From: Lumbricus rubellus
Taxonomy: Eukaryota > Annelida > Clitellata > Crassiclitellata > Lumbricidae
NCBI GenBank assembly: GCA_945859605.1
Contig: OX243817.1
Location: 19,071,156 to 19,135,155, forward strand
DNA length: 64,000 nucleotides
Direction: 5' to 3'
Below are positions 53,883-64,000 of this stretch, one piece after another (positions within the stretch are counted from its first letter, which is position 1; each line of letters starts with the position of its first letter). Under the pieces are notes generated by a model. That model made no database searches and was not told the DNA's origin. It was given only the letters and a program-made list of their open reading frames with translations. A program made the translations under genes and the position numbers.

Positions 53883-54304
53883 ATAGATACAATACGATAC
53901 AATACCACCGTAACTGTTGGCAGGATATTCATCCCTTAGGGTCTTCCTTGTTACCAGCCAGTTATTGTGAATCATGCTGCTGTAAATACTTTATGGTAAA
54001 TGGTTATGATAAATTGATTGATTAATTGATTGATTGATTGGTTATGTATATTATTGAGCTGAGAAAAAGATACAGTGGTGGAGTTTTTCACTGCTCACTT
54101 GGCTGTCTGGTATAGTTGTCTATGTACAAGTGTGACAAAGTTTGGATATCAGTTCTAAGCATGCTTAAAATCATAACATCACTCATACAGCATATAATTA
54201 AAAAAATGATACTGTGCAGATCCATTTACTCACAGTAATTCAGCCCAAAGTTACCATGACCATCGGCTAAGAGGTCCAAACTGATTGTGTATTGCCCTCT
54301 TAAC

Positions 54305-55223
54305 CAGGGTGGAGATGATTTAAATCGGTTGATTTAAATCATTGATTTAAATCACGATTTAAATCGGTAATAAAAATCACGATTTAAATCGAATAGTGAA
54401 AATAAATTTCAATCAATGCTTTTGTGCCACACAACTGGAAAGCTGGCGTTTCTTTTCAAACTTATGAACAAGAAGCCATTAGCAGGAGAAGATGAACACT
54501 TGTATTGTGACTAAAATATTTTACATCTGAATGACAACAGTTACTGGTGACTAGCACTAGCAGTGACCTAATAATATTAGTACTGTATTGTTCTAGTTTG
54601 CAAGGTGTCACTGACTCAGTAACATTAGTACCGTAGTGTTCTAGTTTGCAAGGTTTGACTGACTCACTGACTCAGTAACTTAACCACTTACATAGCGATC
54701 TGATTTCACAGTTTAACAGAACATTGACTTCTTCATTGGATTTAACTGATTGTTCATCGATCGCACTATTAGTATTAAGTATATATACCACTTCAAAGGT
54801 GTTAATTTGTATTGTATAACTGCAAAACTAAAGAAGGTAATAATTGTTACCGAATACCAAATATCAGTTACAATAATGCATAGTGGCTTGATACCCACAT
54901 GGAGGCAGTAAATCCAAACTTATAACTAGTAGAAAGAAATCGGATTTAAATTTTAAAAATCGGATTTTTTAAAGTTAAAAAATTATGATTTTTCTCCAGC
55001 CTGTATTGTATAGCTGTAGAATTAAAGGTAATAACTGTTACCTAATGAAGCATGTGATTGTGACCTGATACCCAAAAAAGGCACTACATACAAAATCCGA
55101 ACTATAAGAAAGAAATCCGATATAAATCAAAAAAATCCGATTTAAATAAAAAAATCCGATTTAAATCAAAAAAATCCGATTTTTTGATTTTTATTTAAAA
55201 AATCACGATTTTTATCCACCCTG
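54305..55223. mobile_element. hAT-type nonautonomous element, 919 bp
   Basis: Termini CAGGGTGGA and TCCACCCTG are inverted and flanked by an exact 8-bp duplication CTCTTAAC (54297-54304 and 55224-55231). Both ends are rich in GATTTAAATC units, giving long subterminal inverted repeats. No transposase is coded. Confidence 0.88.
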
Positions 55224-55469
55224 CTCTTAACTCGGCAGTATATATGATATATGATTTATGTGTTATTGTGACTGGAGAAGGCTCAAAGCATAGGTTGGCT
55301 GATGTGAAGGCAATTGTGTTGTAGTGTTCAGTACTACTATAGTAGATGATTTTTTAAAATTGCTGTGAGAGACTAAATGGCTGTCTTAGTGACTAAATTA
55401 ATTGTGGGTCGCATGTTCTTTTGATAGGTTCTTAAAATGCATTTAGTAAAATCATAGAATCACACATGT

Positions 55470-55560
55470 ATGTATGTATGTATAAAATTGTATATAAGTA
55501 TGTATGTATGTATGCATGCATGTATGTATGTACGTATGTATGTATGTACATATGTATGTA
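55470..55560. repeat. ATGT tetranucleotide microsatellite
   Basis: ATGTATGT units with interruptions at 55470-55560 in neurabin intron 2. Confidence 0.85.
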
Positions 55561-56436
55561 AAATCATACATACATAAATATGCTTTATATGCATGAACTT
55601 GTTTTTGAATAATCCCATTTGTACATGAGCAATTGAGCATGTGTTTTAATGTTGAAGGCTTTGTACTGTTTGGCCCATTGTCAACTGGTTTCTGTTTGAA
55701 GACAAATGTCCATATTTCTCGTTTTTGTTATTGAGCCAGGATCCATACATGTACATGTGGGCCAAACCCTGTTAAATTGGTAAATGTAGGAACGGATTTG
55801 CTGGTAGTGGTTGCTGGCTGACCTTTTGGTTATACCAGCAGTTGACGAAATGATATGTGGGAATTTCGTTGTCTTTTTCATTGTTTTTAGGTGCATTTGT
55901 TGAATTATCCTACAGTGTGTATTAAACTGTGTATATGGGTAGTTTGTGTGTAGTGTGGTGGCTTTAATCAATGTCACAAGTGGTTCGTGTGTAACTCAGG
56001 ATCAACGAAAGATTGTCTCTTTATTATCTAATTATGATAACAGACCTCAGCCGAGTCTCTTGTCTAAGCCTTACTCACTACTCCGTATTTATTGATCTAT
56101 CAGATCTTGAAGTCAACAAGCTTAACACATACACACACAATTCTCTGACTGTGTGCATGTACTGCACACGTCTTCTTATTCAACTTTTTAAACTCTATTT
56201 GGTCAGCTGTATTGACTTCCGGTATAGTTCAGAATGAGAATTAAGTGTGGCCTGCCCCCTTATCAATAAAACACTCGCATCAGTTGATCATATACATCTA
56301 CCTTCAACCACTACTGTAGTACTATCTGCTTACCTTCTGCCATGACCTTTGAGTTGGGCTTCAACGTAGCACTGTCATGAGATCAATGAGATCACATGCA
56401 TCACTTGTTACTGAGCTCGTAAACAATGGAACTTAA

Positions 56437-56508
56437 CCCTTTACCTGCTAATTTTTCCCGTTAAGCCTGTGTTTTCAGCGGATATTCTTGGGGCAAACGG
56501 GTAAAGGG
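56437..56508. mobile_element. TTAA-flanked miniature element, family 1
   Basis: 72 bp with CCCTTTACCTG / CGGGTAAAGGG ends and TTAA on each side (56433-56436, 56509-56512). TTAA target and CCC/GGG ends recall piggyBac MITEs. Confidence 0.6.
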
Positions 56509-57157
56509 TTAACCACCAATGCTCGACACTCTGATTCCTTTTCTTCCTTTGAAAAATGCCTCAAAACTCACTGCTTATTATTGACCGTCAAACATTCGGA
56601 TAACTACCTAACAGATCTTCACAGGTGACTGACTAACTGCGTTTCAAATGTATATTTCTGGGTTGCCTTGCACATGCTATAAATGTTTTTAATAATTATT
56701 ACTGAATTGCTAAAGTTTTTGCTTTTCATCTAACAGTCTTTTAAAAACCAAATTCCAGCTCTAACCAAAAGTTGAATACATGTCACTAATTTTCAATCTG
56801 ACTGAGGATCAAATCAAATTAGCACGTGTACTGATTCCAGTTTTGATCTGAACTCAAATCAAATTGGTATGGACTTTATATGATGGCTACGGCATTGTTA
56901 ACTTTGGTTCGTTTGGAGAGTAGTTTTGTGCAACAGCAGTCATAGAATGGTGTGTTGTGCACTGATGCTATCAGAGACAATATTATTAAATGTACTTTCA
57001 CTTGCTCGCCAAATGTTGATGATCAAGGAATGATGAAGAATGACAGTAAGTCATTAACGTTATTATATACTATGTCCTGATGACCATCTGCAGTACCGGT
57101 AATGTGTTGCATTTGATTTTGTTCCTGAAAAAAGTGGTTGTCATGTTATATTTGCAG

Positions 57158-57300
57158 AGGGGGACGACGGTGAGATAGATCTGGAGAATGGCAGCAGTGG
57201 CCTCTACTTCTACGAAATGCCTGGTCTACCCGAAGTGGAGGTGGAGGAAGAGACGGGGACGAAGACGACGCGTGTCAGGTTCAGCACTGCTTCAATTGTG
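57158..57300 (+). CDS. PPP1R9: neurabin, exon 3 (PP1-binding RVxF motif)
   Basis: 143 bases, acceptor TTTGCAG at 57157 and donor GTATGC at 57301, ending in phase 0. It encodes an acidic stretch (GDDGEIDLENGSSG), a YFYEMPGLPEVEVEEE segment, and RVRFSTASIV. The RVRF tetrapeptide fits the RVxF PP1-docking consensus and occupies the place of the known neurabin docking site. Confidence 0.85.
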
Positions 57301-57551
57301 GTATGCCATACGTGGAATTTATACTCGTGGGCTGTTTTAGTTATAGCAGGGTAGAGTGGACTAGGGCAGTGTCCGTGGTGTTTCGACTGTCCAGAGCATG
57401 TTAGGTTAGTGTGGTGTCGCAACTCAGGTGTTGTGGTGTTCACGGTAGCATGTTGTTTTCTTGTTTCTCCTGTCCGCACCCTTAATTTATGATCGTCATA
57501 ATCGTGGATCACAGTAAATATCACATATTCATTTAGCAGCTTTTCAGGAGC

Positions 57552-57733
57552 GCCTCCTGAGATGCTCTTGCCTCTTGAGATGCTCTTGCCTCCTGAGATG
57601 CTCTTGCCTCCTGAGATGCTCTTGCCTCCTGAGATGCTCTTGCCTCCTGAGATGCTCTTGCCTCCTGAGATGCTCTTGCCTCCTGAGATGCTCTTGCCTC
57701 CTGAGATGCTCTTGCCTCCTGAGCTGTTCTTGC
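57552..57733. repeat. minisatellite, ten copies of an 18-bp unit
   Basis: CCTCCTGAGATGCTCTTG repeated with single changes at the second and last copies. It lies 250 bp inside neurabin intron 3. Confidence 0.95.
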
Positions 57734-58514
57734 AATCTGATCACTTGCAACAACATTCGATAGGAGTAGTTTTGATTCCAGTCAAAATGCCGTACGGGTG
57801 GGTGAGGAGAGACCAGGAAAGACTTTTATTTTTATTTAATTGTTGTTGCTTTTGATGGTCGTTATGCAAGCCTGAGAATTGAAATCTTTAACTCGGTATG
57901 CCTTATAGGCATAGCTAATACAGCATTTCGTACACAAATATTTTTTAATGTCCAAACTTTATTAGTCATCGATTGCGTTGGCCCATGAAATCATAGACAG
58001 ATTGCAGCTGCTTAACTTGGTGGAGAGCGAGGCCTTGCATGTTTTTCTCACACTGTTTCGTTGTTACTACTAAAAAATATTTCTAGCTTTGGTATTATAG
58101 TCTTGGGTTATAGTTATTACCGGTACTACAAACTTTTCGCTTTTTATTTCATTGTTATAGCATATAACCAATGGATGTTACTGTTTATATTTATTAAGAG
58201 ACAAGCTAAGGTATGTTTATGACTGAGGGACTTTGGCTGCAAGATGTTGTTTGTTTGATGAGTTTTTATATGAGGCATGACGCTGTAATACAAATGAATG
58301 CAGTGGCAGACCATAAAGTAAGGTTTGGTCAAAGTATGGAATGCAGTTGATACATGGTTTCCTGACCAACCTTTCTCCTCCAATGAATTGTGATTTACCT
58401 AAAGCACCACACTTGATGCAATGTGCTTTGTAGTAATGGTGCTTTAGAGAGTCATTAAACTTTGCTAGACATGCTGTAATCGCATTTTAACGGTTGTGAT
58501 AAGTATTTGTTTAA

Positions 58515-58577
58515 CCCTTTAATGCCGAGGTGGTAGTAAATGGTATGGGAAATCCTATACCTTTCGGCATTAAAGGG
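58515..58577. mobile_element. hairpin element with TTAA-like flank, family 3
   Basis: CCCTTTAATGCCGA and TCGGCATTAAAGGG are inverted. The left flank is TTAA, the right is TTCAA. It resembles families 1 and 2 in size and ends. Confidence 0.45.
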
Positions 58578-59356
58578 TTCAAACATGAATGTGAAAGCAT
58601 ATGGCATGGTCTCGTGATCAGCTTCTAATATTCTTAGCTTTTGCTTAATCACGTGAGTAGCATAGAATTTTCGTAGCTGTTGCATTGCCTGTTGATTAGC
58701 ATCTAATTTTTTCGTAGCGGTTGCATAATCTAATGGCCAAAAGCTACTGGTAATTTGCTATTCAGTATTTGCATCTGACGTTGTAATTTGTGTTTAGTGC
58801 TCGTCTTGAAATGTCCTTGAAGTTTGTTCCGGGTATGTGACCCAAACACCACCACCAAGCGCACTGTTGAGATTTGTGCAAAAAAACAACCGGTTCGCAC
58901 CCAAGCAGAGAAACGTAGTGCACTCTGGCCAGCCAACCTGAAATGGGCAGCAGGGTTCAAGAATGAACCAAGGAGCATTTTCCTGTGCTGCCCAAATAAA
59001 AGATCATGTTTTCAATGTGCTGGGAAATAGGCAGCCAATGAAGCAAGCCATGCCTGAAACATTGCCATATTTGCACTAAAGCCATTAATCCGGAACACTC
59101 TGTGTAGAGCCAGCTTTAACTTAGACATAATTTATCTTTTGAAACAGCTGCGCGCCATTCCACCAACGATTTAAAACAAAAGCATGCACAAGGAACAGAC
59201 TCTCTGATTTTACCTCCGCATTGCATCTAAGGCAAATGTCAACATTAAAATGCAGTTGCGCATCTCTTTAGCGTATGTATGTGTAATATAATTTATTTAT
59301 CACTTAGTCTTAGTTTTTTATAAGCTCTTGAAAAACTATTCATCTCCGCTGGGGTT

Positions 59357-59408
59357 TGGCCAGGTGCGCCTCTGTGTAGTTATCTTGGAGAGGTGCTACA
59401 TAAATTAT
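59357..59408 (+). repeat. repeat family B tail
   Basis: TTGGCCAGGTGCGCCTCTG...CTTGGAGAGGTGCTACATAAATTA, as in the other family B tails. Confidence 0.4.
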
Positions 59409-59849
59409 GCTCTGAGTGTATGAAAGAATGTTCATTCTTGTTATGTATGCATGTATCTTGCTTTGGGTGAATTGCCACGGGCTTTTTTGATCAATCGTTG
59501 CTCTATCCATATATGTTGGCGAGTTGCCAGAGTTGGTAGGTTGGTTGTTGGTGCAAGAACACTGGATGGATTCTGCTCTGACTTGTTGTCATGAATGCAA
59601 TTGGCAGCCATTGCGAAGTCAAAGGTAGCCGATGATCAAGAGAGGTCAGAGGTCACTTAATATAGGTGTGCTAATGTCTGGAATTTTGCAACATTGGAGC
59701 ACATGCAGTGTTTGAACTAGCGTTTCAGTCTGTACTATACCAGGATGTACCACGGACTTGTTAAGTGTTAAATTCTTCCACAAAGACTGTGACTGGTTGC
59801 TTACACAGTAAGTCTGATGACCATTGTTATGATGTGGACTATGTTTCAG

Positions 59850-59982
59850 GTCTACTCGACGTATTCTGTGGAGGATTACGACCGTAAGAACGAGGATGTC
59901 GACCCGATGGCTGCGTCGGCGGAATACGAACTGGAAAAGCGAGTAGAGAAGATGGAGCTGTTCGACGTGGAGCTCGATAAGG
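59850..59982 (+). CDS. PPP1R9: neurabin, exon 4
   Basis: 133 bases, acceptor TTTCAG at 59849 and donor GTGCGT at 59983, ending in phase 1. It encodes [19 protein letters not shown] and [19 protein letters not shown], the conserved region between the PP1 motif and PDZ domain that also contacts PP1. Confidence 0.92.
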
Positions 59983-61273
59983 GTGCGTTTTTTGTACAGA
60001 TTCTTGTGTGAAACACAGTCTTCGTGCAATATAGTAATTCATAATTTGTATAATAAATATTTGCTGGATCCATTATAAAAGGGGGGCTAAGTTAAGTTAA
60101 GACCTGTGTGTAAACTAGATGGTAACGCAAATCGTGTCTTTAGCAATGCTTGTCCAATGTCCAGGTTATCTCGCTGATCTGACCTTTATCTAGAGTCGAT
60201 TGGTTGTTAAGCTGATCTTTGATTAGACTGGTTTATTAGAGCATGCTTTATTTTCGTCATTAGAAGTGATCAGACAGAAATCAGTTTCATGTGATTTTGA
60301 CTGCACTTCAACTGGTCTCTCTGGCTGGTCTCAGATTAGTCGGTTGAGGCTTGTGTGATTAAAGTCACAGGTTATTGGTTTTGTTAATAGATTATTATGG
60401 GAGTTTTCTAAGTTTTTTTATTGATCTGACTGTGGCATTTTGCAATGATGGTTGTCAGTCAGCCTTGCAGATTTCAGCAGCACTGGAAGCTCACTAATCT
60501 CTTTTAGAGGTATATCAAGTATTGTGTTTCATGTATTGTATTGTGTCGTATTGTATCTAAAAATTGGTAGAGTGCCGCTCACAGCCTAGACTATTGAGTG
60601 GCAATTTCAGCATAGACACCCCGGGGAAAAAGAAAAGTGTTGAGATAGTGAGAAGATGCAGTGAACAGCCTAGACATGAGCTTAACCCGTTGAAGAGGGA
60701 GAAGGCCAGTCCTTGTGGAGAAACCTATCACAAATGCTCGGCTTTGAGCCAAAACACACTGAACACTTGATTTTGTTACAATAAGATTATTATAAGTATG
60801 AAGCTTAATGATATTACGAATTATCAGGATTTGTGTTTAATGAAGAGCTGTGTCAAGTGGTTCTGTTATATGGTCAACTGGCACCGCTGTTCATTTTTGT
60901 TTAGTTAGAAACTTGTCTAATGACGTGGCTTTCTATTCGATCTATGTCACCTTCAGATATAATGCCTAGACTTTGTAGATGACGGAGAGACCGCTGCTAA
61001 AATCTTTGTGGGCTTGTTATTTGTAGGATACTGCTTATACAGAGCTCTTGTATTTGGCCATGTGTGTAATTATAGTTTTTACTGTCTGTCTGTTAAATTA
61101 CACTTCCCTGTGTATTTAACATCCTGACACAATGATCTCTTCTCCCATCTACAGTCAGCATTTAGCAAACATGACTTGGAAATTCCCCAGCTTTGCCTAG
61201 CTCTAGCTGAACATTGCTTACCTGCATGAAGATGAAGTGTATATATAGACACATGGCATTTCTGTGTACACAG

Positions 61274-61394
61274 GCTCTGAAGGACTTGGTCTGAGCATCA
61301 TTGGCATGGGAGTGGGCGCTGATGCAGGTCTGGAGAAGCTGGGAATCTTCATAAAGACGCTGACTGAAGGAGGAGCTGCTGCCAGAAATGGAAT
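61274..61394 (+). CDS. PPP1R9: neurabin, exon 5 (PDZ, first half)
   Basis: 121 bases, acceptor ACACAG at 61273 and donor GTAAGA at 61395, ending in phase 2. It encodes [19 protein letters not shown] and [18 protein letters not shown], with the GLGLSI carboxylate-binding loop of the PDZ domain. Confidence 0.92.
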
Positions 61395-62601
61395 GTAAGA
61401 TGCGCATGTGATGTCTACATAGTTATATCTAGAGAAGAAAGGTACGACTGGTAAATTGTGCGTGTGTGTGCGCGCGTGTGCATGTGCGACCAAAGGTGAT
61501 CAAGCAGAGGGTCATTTCAATGAGTTACAGAAATGAAGTAAGGCTTTGGTGTCCTGTAGTTGAATGCAATTAAATCACTCGATTCCTTTATTTAGGATGT
61601 TGAGCTGGCAGTGAACATCCGACGGTTGTGAGCCATTGCTAAACTTGCCATTTACGTCCAGTTTTAGCTGAATTCATGTTCATGACACAGGCACATTATG
61701 TGAACAATATGCCCAATGTCACTATGCTGTTCCTTCAAGTGGTTCGAGCGTAAAATTCATTAATGATCATTCATTTAGAACACTTATGTTGTACTCTCTC
61801 AAAGATGACTACTCAGAAGCACTCTTAGCACAAGCGTGACAATGAAGAACAATTTTAAAATGTTGTGAATGCTGTATTAGTCAGTGTGTCTGTTTAAAGG
61901 AACAGAGATTTGAAAGAAGGTTGTTTGACATGGTCGATTCAGCGACGACATTGGATCTTTGAAATGCATGCAAATGGAAGAACACGTTCACTTTGAGATG
62001 TATTCATTGAATTTAGAAGTGAATTAGAATTTAAAAGTAGAATGTTTCACCAGTTGAATGACCTAGTTTCGTATAGTTGCGAGAGATAGACTCCAGGATT
62101 TGAATTGATCATTGTTGCCCTGCTAGTACAACAAACAACATTATTAACGACAGCCACACTGTGTTTTGGTCATAATTATGGCGGTTGCTATATATCGGTT
62201 TGCTACAATATGCAATGGCAAAGTTCAGGCTCTTACGTTGGATAACTTTGAAAGTTAGGCTTGTTATTTATTTCATCTGTTCAATCACATTGCGTATTTG
62301 GTCTTGTTTTGGTTTTACTTTTCAGGAACAAAATTAAAATGGTAATTGTTTGGTTTAAATTATAACTGAACAACAACTGAATTATGGTGTCTAAAGTTTA
62401 CATTGAGAAATTTGCATGTGGCTATTTTTTTTAATTGATGGTGGTTGTTATGACTGAACACTTTTAAAGTTCAGTTTAGGCAGTTTACGAATGTTGAACC
62501 TGCATTATGATTGTGAGAAATGCTGTACTTACTTATCTAATCTGGTACAAATATATTGTTAATTTATCGATGATTTTAAAAGGTCATAAAGTCGTGTTTA
62601 A

Positions 62602-62675
62602 CACATTGACAGCCTACACGCCATGTTAACTGACTGACCGAAGTACGAGTTAACTTGTACCTGGTGGTCAATGTG
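62602..62675. mobile_element. TTAA-flanked palindromic miniature element, family 2
   Basis: Ends CACATTGACAGCC / GGTGGTCAATGTG with TTAA on each side (62598-62601, 62676-62679). It is homologous to 52499-52572 across its length. Confidence 0.6.
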
Positions 62676-62946
62676 TTAATGGTAGACTAAAGCAGAGATC
62701 AGGGATCTGTTCTACTGTAAATAATTGCTATTGGTTATTGTGCTGTATTGCTTGTGATTGATTTAGTGCAGGATGTGATTAACTGCATTGATTAATTATT
62801 TTAATTATATTCAAACATTTCACTCGCATAATTTAGCTTTTTATGAGTTAAGCAGACCGTGTAAAAATGCCCGCAACGAGCTGAAGTGGTGGCTATAATT
62901 ATTATACTCGTTTCTGATCAGTTTGTATTGACAATAAATTTTGTAG

Positions 62947-63051
62947 GATACAGGTTAACGATCAGATCATTGAAGTGGATGGCAAAAGTCTCGTCGGTGT
63001 TACACAGGCGTATGCGGCTTCCGTTCTACGCAATACTTTCGGAAAAGTGAA
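62947..63051 (+). CDS. PPP1R9: neurabin, exon 6 (PDZ, second half)
   Basis: 105 bases, acceptor TTGTAG at 62946 and donor GTACGA at 63052, ending in phase 2. It encodes [19 protein letters not shown] and [15 protein letters not shown], completing most of the PDZ fold. The next exon and the coiled-coil C-terminal part lie off the window. Confidence 0.9.
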
Positions 63052-64000
63052 GTACGAAGTTCTCTGTTGTTTTAAACTATTAAATTAACGAATCTGCTGT
63101 GTTTTAATATCGAATGAACCAATGTTTTGGAATTGTAGTCTTCTCTAGGGTTGTTCATCTGAAAGGTTCAGCTAATAGGTAGGTCCTTTGGCGCTGCAAT
63201 ATGAGCGCAGAATTTGAGTATTAATACTAGCTGCACACAGGGTGATGATGTAAACTTACAATAAGGAAGTAGAATTTTTCTGTGGTTTCGCGAGTAAGTC
63301 GCTTTCAAATCATGTATGCTTTTTCTGTTGCTTCAAAATGATGTGGAATTAGACACTTTTTATTTGCATGGTTTGTCAGTGAGGTGCTGAGGGCTGACTA
63401 TATTACTTTGTTCTTACTGGTACCATTCCTTTTGGCAGATGAGTTGCAATTCACAGAATTCACTTGATGTCTAAAAGTGTATCACATTGTCTATTGTTGT
63501 TCAGTGTACTACAGAAACTCTGATTATATATTTACTACAGCTGTTAGCTGTCAACTCTAGTTTGGATTCCATTGATTGGGCTTTGGATGTGTTGTGAGAG
63601 GCGAGCCTGCGACCGGGTGACTTATCTTGTGATCTGAACTCTGGTGTCTTGTTATTGACGCTCTTTTCTTATTGGTGATCTCTTTGTCCTCGATGACTTT
63701 TCAGTCATTTAGGCTAGTGCACAGAGATTGGCTGTGATTGGCTTCGTTTGAAGGAGTGATGCATACATTTCTGATTACAGTCAGATTAATCTACGATTAT
63801 CTATTTAGCTGCATGTGCAGCACTTTGTGATGTACTGAAAATATGCTGTGATAAGTGTATTGATGCATGCAAACATACACACTTGTGTACTATGCCCTAG
63901 CCACATTGTGAATTGATATATATCAGATCTGGATTCCACGTGTTTCTGGATATGATGTTTGGATGTGTATGACCTAATCTTGACTGATATCTTTAACTGG
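63052..64000 (+). other. neurabin intron 6 (runs off window)
   Basis: No exon is recognised between the donor and the window edge. Confidence 0.7.

Larger units (their letters stand above)
46458..57157 (+). other. neurabin intron 2 (10.7 kb)
   Basis: Holds a GT/CA microsatellite, minisatellite 49600-49832, a hAT-type element 54305-55223, TTAA-flanked hairpins at 52499 and 56437, and family B tails. No further exon is recognised by sequence alone; short alternative exons could be missed. Confidence 0.75.

Overview
The window is animal nuclear DNA. Genes are split by GT-AG introns, RNA-guide genes sit in spliced-looking modules, and tRNA-derived SINEs, an LTR retrotransposon, hAT-type and TTAA-flanked miniature elements and many microsatellites fill the rest. 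Neurabin and a neuropeptide-type GPCR mark a bilaterian. The mix of Polinton, integrase-type elements and SINEs fits a marine invertebrate (deuterostome or lophotrochozoan), but no sequence here fixes the species.

Positions 1 to about 14.3 kb are most of a Maverick/Polinton, a virus-like DNA transposon. Its left end lies off the window. The minus strand carries two paralogous fibre-like genes, an adenain-type protease, protein-primed DNA polymerase B, a SAP/NUMOD1-like protein, a candidate major capsid protein, small precursor-like virion proteins, a dUTPase-fold protein, a candidate minor capsid protein and a packaging ATPase. The plus strand carries a zinc-ribbon/phospholipase A2 protein and a chromodomain integrase. 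A 139-bp inverted repeat pairs the left edge with 14090-14228. The repeat encodes the tip of the first fibre gene. Two genes (8198-9096 and 11090-11865) are broken by single frameshifts, and a third junction (phospholipase to integrase) crosses a classical A-AAA-AAG slippery heptamer.

14.3-22.9 kb holds a tRNA-SINE with target-site duplication, long CAT and CTC microsatellites, and a two-exon class A GPCR gene (16180-21113). 22860-28501 is a young Ty3/gypsy-type element with 520-bp LTRs and a 5-bp target duplication. It has Gag, protease, reverse transcriptase and RNase H but no integrase. 28.5-30.2 kb has a hAT-type MITE, GAG/GAA and CAT repeats and another SINE.

31.3-32.6 kb contains four tandem modules, each with a C/D-box snoRNA. 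Three keep the guide typical of SNORD31 (28S rRNA). The repeat of intron and snoRNA resembles a UHG/SNHG1-type host gene.

43062 to beyond the right edge is the 5' part of a neurabin/spinophilin (PPP1R9) gene: one large N-terminal exon, four small exons covering the linker, the PP1-binding RVxF motif and the start of the PDZ domain, and one more PDZ exon. Its introns carry minisatellites, a 919-bp hAT-type element and several hairpin MITEs flanked by TTAA.
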